The notes: generated from the letters alone by a model not told the origin. A stretch of 64,000 nt of DNA from Pseudobdellovibrionaceae bacterium (GCA_947444305.1 CANEZP010000011.1:107226-171225), one strand, 5' to 3'. Positions 27,146 through 37,233 are shown, numbered from the stretch's first letter. A program made the numbers and translations.

Positions 27146-27859
27146 CTAAACTCGCTCCATTACGGCGTAGCCGATGTGCAGGCCCTGACGGATAAATATG
27201 TTCTCGAATTGCGTGATGAAGTTACCGGCCGCGAACTCGGAAGCGTGCAAGTTGTAAGTGAAGCCCGTGACTTTGTACGGGCTGCGCTTGAAGCGCGTCA
27301 GTGACCAATTGAAATAGTCCAGACTGTCGGTTTTAAAAATCAGCTTTGAACCCGGGCGCTGCATCTCGAACAGTTGAATGAGGAAGTCATCGCGGATGAT
27401 CCGGTGTTTTTGCTGGCGCAATTTTTCCCACGGGTCGGGAAAGAAAATATAAACGTCGTTCAATTCACCGGGCGTGAACAATTGATTCAGTAAGTAAGCA
27501 TTGTAGCGGGCCACGCGCGCATTCTTCGCATCGTGGCGTAGCGCGCGCCGGATCGTTTGAATCAAGGGCTTGTAGCGAAGTTCGATCCCGAGCAAGCAAC
27601 GTTCCGGGTGTTTAAATGAGTGGTGCGCGAAGTGAAGACCGTTCCCCGTGCCGATTTCTAGATCGAAAGGGGTTTCCGCGGGCACTTGAAAGGCTTCGCT
27701 ACGCCACTTCCCTTTGAAGGTGGGCGCGCGTTCTTCATCATAGCTCCAAGCGGCGTACTCGCCGTTGAGGCCCGTGACGTATTCGTTCGGGATCGGGATG
27801 GTTTTCGTGCAGCTCAGCCGCAATTGACCGCTTTTTGACATACAGAGCGGATAGCACAT
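27146..27859 (-). CDS. trmB: tRNA (guanine-N7-)-methyltransferase TrmB
   Basis: TrmB methylates G46 of tRNA. The 237-residue product has the SAM-binding motif DLEIGTGNGLHFA and the TrmB-specific DVYIFFPDPWEKLRQQKHR; the family usually reads FPDPWPKKRHHKRR, so the second half is altered. A later TDSLDYFNWSL matches the family C terminus. Start is ATG 27859 or ATG 27841 (MSKSGQLRL...). It is transcribed divergently from ggt, with the two starts only 26 bases apart. Confidence 0.9.
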   Translation of the reverse strand: MCYPLCMSKSGQLRLSCTKTIPIPNEYVTGLNGEYAAWSYDEERAPTFKGKWRSEAFQVPAETPFDLEIGTGNGLHFAHHSFKHPERCLLGIELRYKPLIQTIRRALRHDAKNARVARYNAYLLNQLFTPGELNDVYIFFPDPWEKLRQQKHRIIRDDFLIQLFEMQRPGSKLIFKTDSLDYFNWSLTRFKRSPYKVTGFTYNLHASEFAAGNFITQFENIFIRQGLHIGYAVMERV

Positions 27860-27885
27860 ATGATTTCCGAATCTAAGGAGAAATC

Positions 27886-29547
27886 ATGAATTTTCACCGG
27901 ATTATCACCTCATCGCTGCTCGCCCCCTGCCTCGTTCTTTTTAGCCTGCGGGCGCACGCCGTACCGGCCGAGGGCCACAAGATCATGATTTCGGCACCCA
28001 ACCACTACGCGGTCGAAGTCGGCCAGAGAATCGCGCAACAGGGCGGGAACGTCATCGACGTCGCCGTCGCGGTCGGCTTAAGCCTCGCGGTCACGGCTCC
28101 CTACTACGCTTCGCTCGGCGGCGGTGGTTTCGCGTTGGTTAAAATGAACGGACCGGTCGAAGCCCTCGACTTTCGCGAAGTAGCCCCCAGGGGCGCGAAT
28201 AAAGAATATTTTCAAAATCTACCCGCCGGTTCGTCGATGAACGGCGCCCACGCCGTCGCCGTTCCCGGCTTCCCCGCGGGTTTATTCGAGCTGCACCAAA
28301 AGTACGGCAAAATGAAGTGGGAGCTTTTGTTTACCGACGCCGTCGCAATGGCCGACAAAGGTTTTGCCGTCACCGGCGGCTGGGTCAACGCCACGGAAAA
28401 TGAGAAAGACCGCTTTGATCCCGCGGGCCTCGCCGCGTTCTTCAAAAAAGACGCGGTCTCTTACAAGCCGGGTGAAGTTTTGAAACAACCGGGCTTAACG
28501 AAAGCGCTCATGTTATTGCAACGGCAGAAACTGAAAGGCTTTTACCAAGGTGAAGTGGCGAAGGACATCGTCGACTCGGTCGCCGCCGGCGGCAGTAAAA
28601 TCACGCTCGAGGATTTCAAAGCTTACAAAGTTCGCTGGCTGAAACCGCTAACCACCGAGTACGAAGGTCACAAAATTTATTTAATGCCCCCGCCCAGCAG
28701 CGGCGGCGTGGTGATTTTATCGGCGCTCAACATGCTTGAGAAATTGGACGTCAAGAGCAAGCCCCTGCTCGGTGCCGACGAATACCACCTCATCGGCGAA
28801 ATCGAGGCGAGGGCCTTCCGTGGCCGTGTCCTCCTCGGCGATCCTGACTTCCATAAAAATCCGATCCAGTTTCTCACGTCGCAAGATTATCTTGAAAGCA
28901 TGCGCAAGTCGGTGAACTTGAAGAAGACCGTCGCGGTCAAAGCCATCGCCGAAGATGAAATCAAAGAAAGCGCCGAGACGACGCACTTCTCGGTCATGGA
29001 TACCGAAGGGCACGCGATCGCGTTGACGGTCACGCTTAACGGCACGTACGGCTCCGGCGTGGTTAGTCACAAGTTCGGCGTCGCGCTGAACAACGAGATG
29101 GATGATTTCACGACCAAACCCGGTGAGCCGAACATGTACCGGCTGACCCAAGGGGCCGGCAACATGGTCGAGCCGGGCAAACGCCCGCTCAGCAGCATGA
29201 GTCCCACGCTCGTGGAAAAGAGCGGCAAAGTTGTGATGAGCTTAGGCGCCCCGGGCGGGCCGCGCATTATCTCGGGCGTGCTCCAAGTTTTGTACCGTAC
29301 GCTAGCCCGCGGGATGGACGTCGACTCGGCCGTGCAGGCGCCGCGCGTGCATCACCAGTTCTCGCCGAATATCTTGTTCATCGACCGGCAGAAATTCGCG
29401 CCCGAAGTGCTGACCGAATTGCGTAACCGCGGCCACAAGATCGACGAAGGTTGGATGGGCAAAGTGTACGCGATTCGTTTACGTAACGACGGCGTGCTCG
29501 AAGCCGCCTTCGACTCGCGCGGCGAAGGCGGGGCCGGCGGAATTTAG
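27886..29547 (+). CDS. ggt: Gamma-glutamyltransferase (periplasmic)
   Basis: GGT cleaves the gamma-glutamyl bond of glutathione and related peptides. The 553-residue precursor has a signal peptide (to about AHA at 25) and the self-cleavage site TTHFSV (Thr365 first, followed by Thr366); cleavage before Thr365 would make the two subunits. Also typical are DVAVAVGLSLAVT near residue 58, PRGANKEYF and the SMSPT-type region KRPLSSMSPTLV. AAGGAG precedes the ATG by 5 bases. It is convergent with the GGDEF gene. Confidence 0.95.
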   Translation: MNFHRIITSSLLAPCLVLFSLRAHAVPAEGHKIMISAPNHYAVEVGQRIAQQGGNVIDVAVAVGLSLAVTAPYYASLGGGGFALVKMNGPVEALDFREVAPRGANKEYFQNLPAGSSMNGAHAVAVPGFPAGLFELHQKYGKMKWELLFTDAVAMADKGFAVTGGWVNATENEKDRFDPAGLAAFFKKDAVSYKPGEVLKQPGLTKALMLLQRQKLKGFYQGEVAKDIVDSVAAGGSKITLEDFKAYKVRWLKPLTTEYEGHKIYLMPPPSSGGVVILSALNMLEKLDVKSKPLLGADEYHLIGEIEARAFRGRVLLGDPDFHKNPIQFLTSQDYLESMRKSVNLKKTVAVKAIAEDEIKESAETTHFSVMDTEGHAIALTVTLNGTYGSGVVSHKFGVALNNEMDDFTTKPGEPNMYRLTQGAGNMVEPGKRPLSSMSPTLVEKSGKVVMSLGAPGGPRIISGVLQVLYRTLARGMDVDSAVQAPRVHHQFSPNILFIDRQKFAPEVLTELRNRGHKIDEGWMGKVYAIRLRNDGVLEAAFDSRGEGGAGGI

Positions 29548-29573
29548 GCCGGCTCGACCGTTTCGTTTTTTGC

Positions 29574-30527
29574 TTACTTGATCGATTTAAAATCGAAAAC
29601 TTCGACGCGGTTGCGCCCGTTTTCTTTGGCGTGGTAAAGCGCGCGGTCGGCGTAACGGACCATCCCGCGGGCGTCGACTTCTTCCTCGTTCGGGTTGGCG
29701 ATCGCAAGCCCGAGCGACGCGGTCAATTCCATCGAGTAATATTCGTTCTTGAAGGTACCGTCGGCGATGCGCTGGCGTAAGCGATTCGCGAAAGTGTTCG
29801 CGCCTTCGAGGCCGATCTCGGTCAATACGACGAGAAACTCGTCTCCCCCGTAGCGGGCGGCGAAATCCACTTTACGGATATTGTCGCGAATCATTTTACC
29901 GACTTGGGTCAGGACAAAACTGCCGAACAAATGATCGTGCTGATCGTTCACCCGCTTGAAGTGATCAAGATCCATCATGATCACCGCGACCGAACGACCG
30001 TAGCGGCGCGCGCGGTCGAGTTCGAAATCCAAACGCTTATAGAGTGAACGCATATTGAACAAACCGGTCAGGTCGTCGATGTCGACCAGTTCTTTTAAAC
30101 GATCGTTGGCTTTCTTTAACGAATCGTTCAGATCTTTAATGCGCAATTGCGAACGCACGCGGCTGAGCAATTCGATCACGTTAAACGGCTTGCGCACGTA
30201 ATCTTCGGCGCCGGCATCAAGGCCACGGATGACGTCTTCGGTACTTGAATTGGCCGAAACGAAGATGACCGACACGTATTCGTCCCGCACGCGTAACTTC
30301 GCGAGCGTTTCGATCCCGTTAAGGCCCGGCATATTCACGTCGAGCAACACTAAGTGCGGCTTCCACTCGTTGATAATTTGTAAGCCGATGATACCGCTCT
30401 CGGCCTGGCGGACATTGTAGCCTTCGTACTCCAAAGCTTTCGCAACGAGCGCGCGGTTCATATCGTCGTCGTCGACGACCAAAACTTTGCGCGCTTTATT
30501 GTCTACGGGAGCTTGGGCCTGGGCCAT
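29574..30527 (-). CDS. Response regulator diguanylate cyclase (REC-GGDEF)
   Basis: A 317-residue PleD-like protein that would make c-di-GMP when its receiver is phosphorylated. The receiver at 14-130 has the acidic pair DDDD and phospho-accepting Asp63 (LLDVNMPG) and Lys113 in VRKPF. A helical linker follows. The GGDEF motif is intact (227-231), and a product-inhibition I-site RKVD (218-221) lies exactly 5 residues before it. It is convergent with ggt and 6 bases from the oligopeptidase gene on the same strand. No cognate histidine kinase is adjacent. Confidence 0.95.
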   Translation of the reverse strand: MAQAQAPVDNKARKVLVVDDDDMNRALVAKALEYEGYNVRQAESGIIGLQIINEWKPHLVLLDVNMPGLNGIETLAKLRVRDEYVSVIFVSANSSTEDVIRGLDAGAEDYVRKPFNVIELLSRVRSQLRIKDLNDSLKKANDRLKELVDIDDLTGLFNMRSLYKRLDFELDRARRYGRSVAVIMMDLDHFKRVNDQHDHLFGSFVLTQVGKMIRDNIRKVDFAARYGGDEFLVVLTEIGLEGANTFANRLRQRIADGTFKNEYYSMELTASLGLAIANPNEEEVDARGMVRYADRALYHAKENGRNRVEVFDFKSIK

Positions 30528-30533
30528 ATTTGT

Positions 30534-32660
30534 TTAGTCCTTTATTCCTTCCACCATTAGAATAAATGAGAACTCTTTTGCCAAGAGCTTTAACGCCTCG
30601 AAACGTCCAGAAGCGCCCGAGTGGCCCGCCTCGAATTCGGTATACATCAATAATAGATTTTGGTCGGTCTTGTAGTCGCGTAACTTGGCGACCCACTTTG
30701 CCGGCTCCCAATACTGGACCTGGCTATCGTGGTAACCGGTGGTCACGAATAAGTGCGGATAGTCGCGCTTAGTAACGTTGTCGTAAGGCGAATACCGTTT
30801 CATGTATTCGTAGTCTTCTTTTTTGCGCGGGTCGCCCCACTCGTTGTACTCGCCCGTCGTTAGCGGAATGGATTCGTCGAGCATCGTCGTCAACACGTCG
30901 ACGAACGGAACGCCGGCCGAAACACTCTTGAACAGATCGGGCCGCATGTTCATGACCGCGCCGACCAAAAGTCCGCCGGCCGAGCCGCCCATAATGTGCA
31001 GGTGCTGGGCCGAGGTGTAGCCGTCGGCGATGAGTTTCTCGGCCGAGGCGATGAAATCGGTGAAGGTGTTCATCTTGTTTTTGAGGCGGCCGTTTTCGTA
31101 CCAGTCGCGGCCCATTTCTGAACCGCCGCGGATGTGCGGTTGCGCGTACACGAAGCCGCGGTCGATCAACGAGAACGCACCCGAGAAAAAACTGACCGAG
31201 TTGCTCAGACCGTACGAGCCGTAACCGTAAAGCAGCAGCGGATTCTTGCCGTCGAGCTTCAAACCTTTTCGGTAGACAAGCGAGACCGGCACGGGCGTCC
31301 CGTCGGTGCCCTTCGCCCAAATGCGTTTCGATTCGTACTTCGTGCGGTCGTAGCCGGGAACTTCGCGTTCTTTGCGCAAGGTGCGCTTACCGCTCGCGAG
31401 ATCTTCGTCGTAGACCGCCGCGGGTTGCACGAACGATTCGTAAGCGAAGCGAAGGTCTTTTGAATTGTAATCGTCGAGCCCATGCAGACTCACTTCGTAA
31501 GCCGGGTCTTCAAAATTGACCAGGCGTTCGGTCCCCGCCCCGCGCTCACGCACGCGAATTTGGCCGAGGCCGCCCGTCAACTCCGAGACCACGAGGTAGT
31601 CGCGGTAGACTTCGAGCTGCTCGCGTAAGATGGCCGGGTCGTGGGCGACGACTTCCTTCCATTCGGACTTCGCGCGCGCGGTCGGCGCCGCTTCCATGAT
31701 GCGGAAGTTTTTGGCCTGCCAGTTCGTTAAGACGTAGAAACGATCGCCGCCGTCGTCGATCGCGTACTCGTGCATCATCTCGCGCGGCAGGAAGGTTTTA
31801 AACTCGGCCTTCGGTGTCGCGGCGTCGAGCACACGCCATTCGGAAGAATCGCGTTTTTGGATATCCATAAATATATAATTGTGGGTCTTCGTGCCCGAGA
31901 CGCCGATGTTGTAAGTGGTGTCTTTCTCCTCGTAGACGAGTTCGGGCGCCGCGCCCGAGCCGAGTTCAAAACGCAGCAGCTGGTGCGCCCGCAATGTCTC
32001 AAGATCTTGGCGTACGAAGAAGAGCGTTTTGTTGTCCTTCGCCCAGGCGAGCGACGGCGTTGAGTTCTCGACCACGTCGGGCAAAGTTTTGCCGGTGGTC
32101 AGGTCACGGAAATGAATTTCGTAAATCCGCCGCCCCACGACGTCGACCGCGTAAGCCAGGAAGCGTTGATCGGGCGAGATCTCAACGGCCGCGACCTCGA
32201 GGTATTCGTGCCCTTTCGCGAGGATATTCTCGTCGAGGATAATTTCCTCCTTGGCTTCCATCGTCTCTTTGCGCCGGCAATGGACCGGGTACTCCTGCCC
32301 GGTTTGGTAGCGCGTGTAATAAAAGTACCCGTCCACCTTTTGCGGCACGCTCGAGTCGTCTTCTTTGATGCGCGCGCGCATCTCGGCGTAGAGTTTCTTT
32401 TGCAGGTGGGCGACGGGCTGGAGCGCTTCCTTCGTGCGTTGATTTTCGGCTTTAAGAAAGTCGAGCACGGGCTCGGTATCGCGTTCGTTCATCCAGTAGT
32501 AGTCGTCGGTGCGCACGTCGCCGTGCAGGTCGAGTTTGAACGGGATCTTCTTAGCTGGTGTAAACATTGTGGCGTGTCCTTTCGGGAACAAAACTTGCGC
32601 AACGGCAATTACGGAAACGAAAAATACGGCGGCGAGGATGGGCTTGATCGGTGATGTCAT
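30534..32660 (-). CDS. ptrB: Oligopeptidase B with N-terminal signal or anchor (S9A family)
   Basis: Oligopeptidase B cuts peptides after Lys or Arg. The 708-residue protein has the N-terminal seven-bladed propeller and a C-terminal alpha/beta-hydrolase domain. The catalytic Ser is in GGSAGG (motif HIMGGSAGGLLVG), the Asp in GYHDSQV and the His in EAGHSGASGR. A hydrophobic N terminus (PILAAVFFVSVIAVAQVLF) suggests export or membrane anchoring, which is less usual. Start is ATG 32660. It is divergent from leuS across about 76 bases. Confidence 0.9.
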   Translation of the reverse strand: MTSPIKPILAAVFFVSVIAVAQVLFPKGHATMFTPAKKIPFKLDLHGDVRTDDYYWMNERDTEPVLDFLKAENQRTKEALQPVAHLQKKLYAEMRARIKEDDSSVPQKVDGYFYYTRYQTGQEYPVHCRRKETMEAKEEIILDENILAKGHEYLEVAAVEISPDQRFLAYAVDVVGRRIYEIHFRDLTTGKTLPDVVENSTPSLAWAKDNKTLFFVRQDLETLRAHQLLRFELGSGAAPELVYEEKDTTYNIGVSGTKTHNYIFMDIQKRDSSEWRVLDAATPKAEFKTFLPREMMHEYAIDDGGDRFYVLTNWQAKNFRIMEAAPTARAKSEWKEVVAHDPAILREQLEVYRDYLVVSELTGGLGQIRVRERGAGTERLVNFEDPAYEVSLHGLDDYNSKDLRFAYESFVQPAAVYDEDLASGKRTLRKEREVPGYDRTKYESKRIWAKGTDGTPVPVSLVYRKGLKLDGKNPLLLYGYGSYGLSNSVSFFSGAFSLIDRGFVYAQPHIRGGSEMGRDWYENGRLKNKMNTFTDFIASAEKLIADGYTSAQHLHIMGGSAGGLLVGAVMNMRPDLFKSVSAGVPFVDVLTTMLDESIPLTTGEYNEWGDPRKKEDYEYMKRYSPYDNVTKRDYPHLFVTTGYHDSQVQYWEPAKWVAKLRDYKTDQNLLLMYTEFEAGHSGASGRFEALKLLAKEFSFILMVEGIKD

Positions 32661-32698
32661 TTGCTCAACACAACCTCTCGCCTTGTCCTTGTCATTTG

Positions 32699-32726
32699 TT
32701 GACTACGAGCAGCGTCCCCATTAAAC
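32699..32726 (+). promoter_or_regulatory. Candidate promoter of leuS
   Basis: TTGACT (32699-32704) and TTAAAC (32721-32726) are 16 bases apart, with the leuS ATG 10 bases further on. The -35 box is good and the -10 box is weak. No ribosome-binding site is evident before the ATG. Confidence 0.3.
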
Positions 32727-32736
32727 ATTTTTCTCA

Positions 32737-35178
32737 ATGTCATATGCACACAAAGAAATCGATCAGAAGTGGCAACTCGCCTGGGAAAAAGCAAACTGCT
32801 TCAAGACGGGCGAAGACACTTCGAAGCCGAAATTCTACGCGCTCGACATGTTCCCGTATCCTTCGGGCGCCGGTCTGCACGTCGGGCATTTAGCCTCGTA
32901 CACGCCCACCGACATCGTCGCCCGCTACAAACGGGCCCGCGGCTTTCAAGTCCTGCACCCGATGGGCTACGACGCCTTCGGTTTGCCGGCCGAGCAGTAC
33001 GCAATCCAAACCGGCATTCACCCGGCGACCACCGTCGCCAAGCTCATCGAGAACTTCCGCCGCCAACTGAAGTCGTTCGGTTACTCGTTCGACTGGGACC
33101 GCGAAATCTCGACGACCGATCCCGGTTTCTACAAGTGGACTCAGTTCATTTTTCTTAAGCTTTGGGAAAAAGGCTTAGCCTACCAAAAAGAAGTTCCGGT
33201 GAACTGGTGCCCGGCTTTGCGCACGGTCTTAGCTAACGAAGAAGTCATCGACGGTAAGTCGGAACGCGGCGGTCACCCGGTCATCCGCAAGCCGATGAAA
33301 CAGTGGATGCTCAAAATCACCGACTACGCCGAGCGCTTGCTCGAAGGTCTCGACCGCATCGACTGGCCCGAACGCTCGAAAGAAGGCCAACGCAACTGGA
33401 TCGGCAAATCCGAAGGCGCCATCGTCAAATTCACGATGGCGCAGTCATCGCCGAAAGCACCGGAGGCTTCCGGTGCGCAACAATCCGCCTCCTTTGATAT
33501 TTTCACTACCCGACCCGACACCCTCTTCGGCGCAACCTTCATGGTTCTTGCGCCCGAACATCCCCTCGTCGCCAAGATCACCACTCCGGAACAAAAGCCG
33601 GCGGTGGATAAGTATGTGGATGAGGCGAGCAAAAAATCGGAAGTTGATCGTAAGGCCGCGACCGAAAAGACCGGCGTGTTCACCGGCGCGTACGCGAAGC
33701 ACCCGTTTAGCGGCAAAGATATCCCCGTGTGGATCGCCGACTACGTTTTGACGGATTACGGCACCGGCGCGATCATGGCGGTGCCCGGCCACGACGCGCG
33801 CGACTTCGAATTCGCCGCCAAGTTCAATTTGCCCGTTCAACGCGTACTTGAAGGTGAAGGCGACCTCCCGTTCGAAGGCGACGGCCGTTTAGTGAATTCA
33901 GATTTCTTGAACGGCTTATCCAAAGCCGAAGCGATTCAAAAAATGATCGCCACGCTTGAAGAGCGTCAGCTCGGTACACGGCAAATCAATTACAAACTTC
34001 GCGACTGGTTGTTCTCGCGCCAACGCTATTGGGGCGAACCGTTCCCGATCGTCCACATGGAAAAATCGGGCACGATCGGCGTCCCGCTCAACGAACTTCC
34101 CGTCGTGCTGCCGCCGGTAGCAGATTATGAACCGACCGAAAAAGGTGAGCCGCCGCTCGCACGCGTGAGCGAGTTCGTTGAGTACACCGATCCCGTGACG
34201 AAAGAAAAAGGCCGTAGGGAAACCGATACGATGCCCGGCAGCGCCGGCTCGAGCTGGTACTTCCTGCGTTACGCCGACCCGAAGAACGACGCCGAGTTTT
34301 GCGCCTTCGAAAAACAAAAGTATTGGATGCCGGTTGATCTTTACGTCGGCGGTCCCGAGCACACGGTCGGTCACTTACTTTACGCGCGCTTCTGGCAGAA
34401 AGTTTTGTTCGATTGCGGCCTCGTCACCCACGACGAGCCGATCAAGAAACTTGCTCACCAAGGCACGATCACCGGACCCGACGGCTTCCGCATGTCGAAA
34501 TCGCGCGGCAACGTGGTCAATCCCGATGACGTGCGCGAGATTTACGGCGCCGACGCCACACGCCTGTACATTTGCTTCCTCGGCCCTTTCGATAAAGACA
34601 AACCCTGGAACACGACGGGAATCGACGGGGTTAAGCGCTTCCTAGATCGCACGTGGCGCCTTATTGCCGATGACGACGGCAACACGCTCGCGTTCAACGA
34701 CGATGTGCCTTCGCCCTCGCTGAATAAACTTTTGCACAAGACGATCAAAAAGGTCGGCGAGGATCTCGAAAACCTCAACTTCAACACCGCGATCAGCGCG
34801 ATGATGATCTTGGTGAACGAACTCTACTCACAGAATGTGCGCCCGCGCGCGGTGCTCTTGCCGCTCGTCCAGCTTTTGGCGCCGCTCGCCCCCCACGTCA
34901 GCGAAGAGATGTGGAGCCGTCTCGGACAACAAGGCTTCGTGTCGACGGCCGCGTGGCCGACCTTCGATCCGGCGGTGACCGCCGACGACGTCGTGGTGAT
35001 GGCGGTTCAGGTGAACGGCAAGACCCGCGGCACGGTCGAGCTCAACATCGCCGCCTCCGAAGATGACGCCGTGGCTTCGGCCCGTGAGGTGATCGCCGTG
35101 AAAAATGCGCTTGAAGGAAAAAATGTTGCAAAGATTATCTATAAGCCCGGTAAGATTCTGAACATCATCATTAAGTGA
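32737..35178 (+). CDS. leuS: Leucyl-tRNA synthetase
   Basis: LeuRS charges tRNA-Leu. The 813-residue protein has the class I signatures: the HIGH-type HVGH (48-51) in PSGAGLHVGHLASYTPTD and the KMSKS-type RMSKS (585-589) in GFRMSKSRGNVVNPDD. The editing domain retains TTRPDTLFGATF, and the editing domain is interrupted before it by an Ala/Ser/Gln-rich segment (SSPKAPEASGAQQSA) whose DNA is a palindrome at 33457-33476. Length is normal for bacteria. The gene starts the group leuS-speA-DHS homologue, with 33 bases to speA. Confidence 0.97.
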   Translation: MSYAHKEIDQKWQLAWEKANCFKTGEDTSKPKFYALDMFPYPSGAGLHVGHLASYTPTDIVARYKRARGFQVLHPMGYDAFGLPAEQYAIQTGIHPATTVAKLIENFRRQLKSFGYSFDWDREISTTDPGFYKWTQFIFLKLWEKGLAYQKEVPVNWCPALRTVLANEEVIDGKSERGGHPVIRKPMKQWMLKITDYAERLLEGLDRIDWPERSKEGQRNWIGKSEGAIVKFTMAQSSPKAPEASGAQQSASFDIFTTRPDTLFGATFMVLAPEHPLVAKITTPEQKPAVDKYVDEASKKSEVDRKAATEKTGVFTGAYAKHPFSGKDIPVWIADYVLTDYGTGAIMAVPGHDARDFEFAAKFNLPVQRVLEGEGDLPFEGDGRLVNSDFLNGLSKAEAIQKMIATLEERQLGTRQINYKLRDWLFSRQRYWGEPFPIVHMEKSGTIGVPLNELPVVLPPVADYEPTEKGEPPLARVSEFVEYTDPVTKEKGRRETDTMPGSAGSSWYFLRYADPKNDAEFCAFEKQKYWMPVDLYVGGPEHTVGHLLYARFWQKVLFDCGLVTHDEPIKKLAHQGTITGPDGFRMSKSRGNVVNPDDVREIYGADATRLYICFLGPFDKDKPWNTTGIDGVKRFLDRTWRLIADDDGNTLAFNDDVPSPSLNKLLHKTIKKVGEDLENLNFNTAISAMMILVNELYSQNVRPRAVLLPLVQLLAPLAPHVSEEMWSRLGQQGFVSTAAWPTFDPAVTADDVVVMAVQVNGKTRGTVELNIAASEDDAVASAREVIAVKNALEGKNVAKIIYKPGKILNIIIK
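33457..33476. repeat. Palindrome inside leuS
   Basis: GCACCGGA (33457-33464), loop GGCT, TCCGGTGC (33469-33476). It codes for part of the Ala/Ser/Gln-rich segment of the leuS editing domain, in frame. Confidence 0.6.
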
Positions 35179-35211
35179 TAATACGGTCCTAAATAGGAGA
35201 GCACGAATCTA

Positions 35212-37233
35212 ATGAGCGAATGGAATACCCGAAAATCATCTGATCTCTACGGGATCAATTATTGGGGCGCGAGCTACTTCCGCATTAACGATGAAGGCCA
35301 CGTCGAAATCCGCCCGTCGGGACAAGACGGCCCGGCCCTCGACCTTTTCAATCTGATCGGCGATTTGCAAGAGCGTGGCATTCGCATGCCGATCCTTTTG
35401 CGCTTTCCCGATATCATCAAGTCGCGCATCGAATTGCTGGCCGGCTGTTTCGCCCGCGCCATCGAAGAGAACAAATACACCGGCGTCTACAGCGGCGTGT
35501 ACCCGATCAAGGTGAATCAGCAAAAACACCTTGTCGAAGAAATCCTCGAGTTCGGTAAGGCACACCGTTTTGGTTTAGAAGCCGGCTCGAAGCCCGAATT
35601 GCTGATCTCGCTCGCGCAGATGGACACGCCGAACGCGCTCATCATCTGTAACGGCTTTAAAGATCAAGAGTACATTGAGATGGCGCTGATCTCGCAAAAG
35701 CTCGGACGTACGACCATCATCGTGGTCGACCGCTATTCCGAGCTGCAAATGATCATCAATGCTTCGAAGCGCTTGAGCATTCGCCCGATCATCGGCTTCC
35801 GCGCTAAGCTCAATACTCCCGGCAGCGGCCGCTGGTCCGAAACTTCGGGCGCGAAATCCAAATTCGGCCTTACTCCTTCCGAAATCGTTCGCGGCGTTGA
35901 ACTGCTGCGCGCCGAAGGCATGCTCGACTGTTTGCAGTTGATTCACTTCCATATCGGTTCCCAAATCCCCTCGATCCAGGCGATCAAAGCCGCGATCAAG
36001 GAAGGTGCCCGGTTCTTTACCGAGATTTACGCCATGGGCGCGAACCTAAAATACATCGACGTGGGCGGCGGTCTCGGCGTGGATTACGACGGCTCGGGTA
36101 AATCCGACTCCTCGACCAATTACTCCGAACAAGAGTACGCCAACGACATCGTTTCGGTTTTGCAAAGCATCTGCGAAGAGAAGAAAGTCCCTGCGCCCGA
36201 CATCATCTCGGAATCAGGCCGCGCCTTAGTCGCGCACTCGACCGCGCTCGTGTTTGACGTGCTTGGACATAACGAAGTCACTTTACGTGACCACATCGTC
36301 GTCGGCGCCGACAAAGAGAGCCGCTTGGTCCAAGACCTGTGGGACATCTACCGCTCGCTCAACGAAAAGAACGTAAACGAGTACTACAACGATTTGATCG
36401 AGAAGAAGCGCGACACGCTTCAGCTCTTTACCTACGGCGTGCTATCGCTTGAACAACGCGCGAAGGCCGAAGATTTATTCCGTGCGATCGCGACCAAGAT
36501 CGTCGACATCGCACGCAACAACTCCGAGATGGACGACATAAAGTACGCGCTCGAACAAGAATTGTCCGACTCGTACTTCTGTAACTTCTCGGTGTTCCAG
36601 TCGTTACCCGACTCGTGGGCGCTCGATCAGTTGTTCCCGATCATGCCCATCCACCGCTTGCAGGAACGACCCGACCGCCGCGCGGTCTTGGTCGACATCA
36701 CTTGCGACAGCGATGGTCACATCACGAACTTCATCGATACCGACACCGGCGGCGAACAGAAGTATCTTGAAGTGCACACGCTCGAAGCGGGCCAGCCCTA
36801 TTACCTGGCCGCCTTCCTCACGGGCGCTTACCAAGAAATCTTGGGCGATCTGCACAATCTGTTCGGCGACACCGATGCCGTGCACATTTCGCTGACCGAA
36901 AACGGCTACCACATCGACCACGTGGTCGAAGGCGACGACATCAAGGAAGTGTTGGCGTACGTGGAATACAATCGCTCGGATTTACTCGAGCGCGTACGCA
37001 AAGCTACGGAGAGCAGCATTCTCAAAGGATCCATCTCGCGTTCGGAAGCCCGGCTTTTGCTCGAGCACTACGAACGCGGCCTCTCAAGCTACACATACCT
37101 CACGGAAGAAACGGCGATGCCGTTCCAACCGCAAGTTAAAAAGGAGTCGTCGAATGGCGCAGCAACAGCAAATGGGACCGATCACCAAGTTCATCACTCA
37201 GAATTATCGACACTTCAACGCGGCAGCACTTAA
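35212..37233 (+). CDS. speA: Biosynthetic arginine decarboxylase SpeA
   Basis: SpeA turns arginine into agmatine with pyridoxal phosphate. The 673-residue sequence is typical: GVYPIKVNQQKHLVEEIL contains the cofactor Lys100, IDVGGGLGVDYDGSG binds the phosphate, and LVDITCDSDG carries the catalytic Cys. About 60% of the length matches the alpha/beta-barrel, followed by the helical insertion. A ribosome-binding site AGGAG lies 13 bases before ATG 35212, rather far. Its last 80 bases overlap the start of the deoxyhypusine-synthase homologue, which has its own AAGGAG within speA. Together they suggest coupled polyamine synthesis. Confidence 0.96.
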   Translation: MSEWNTRKSSDLYGINYWGASYFRINDEGHVEIRPSGQDGPALDLFNLIGDLQERGIRMPILLRFPDIIKSRIELLAGCFARAIEENKYTGVYSGVYPIKVNQQKHLVEEILEFGKAHRFGLEAGSKPELLISLAQMDTPNALIICNGFKDQEYIEMALISQKLGRTTIIVVDRYSELQMIINASKRLSIRPIIGFRAKLNTPGSGRWSETSGAKSKFGLTPSEIVRGVELLRAEGMLDCLQLIHFHIGSQIPSIQAIKAAIKEGARFFTEIYAMGANLKYIDVGGGLGVDYDGSGKSDSSTNYSEQEYANDIVSVLQSICEEKKVPAPDIISESGRALVAHSTALVFDVLGHNEVTLRDHIVVGADKESRLVQDLWDIYRSLNEKNVNEYYNDLIEKKRDTLQLFTYGVLSLEQRAKAEDLFRAIATKIVDIARNNSEMDDIKYALEQELSDSYFCNFSVFQSLPDSWALDQLFPIMPIHRLQERPDRRAVLVDITCDSDGHITNFIDTDTGGEQKYLEVHTLEAGQPYYLAAFLTGAYQEILGDLHNLFGDTDAVHISLTENGYHIDHVVEGDDIKEVLAYVEYNRSDLLERVRKATESSILKGSISRSEARLLLEHYERGLSSYTYLTEETAMPFQPQVKKESSNGAATANGTDHQVHHSELSTLQRGST

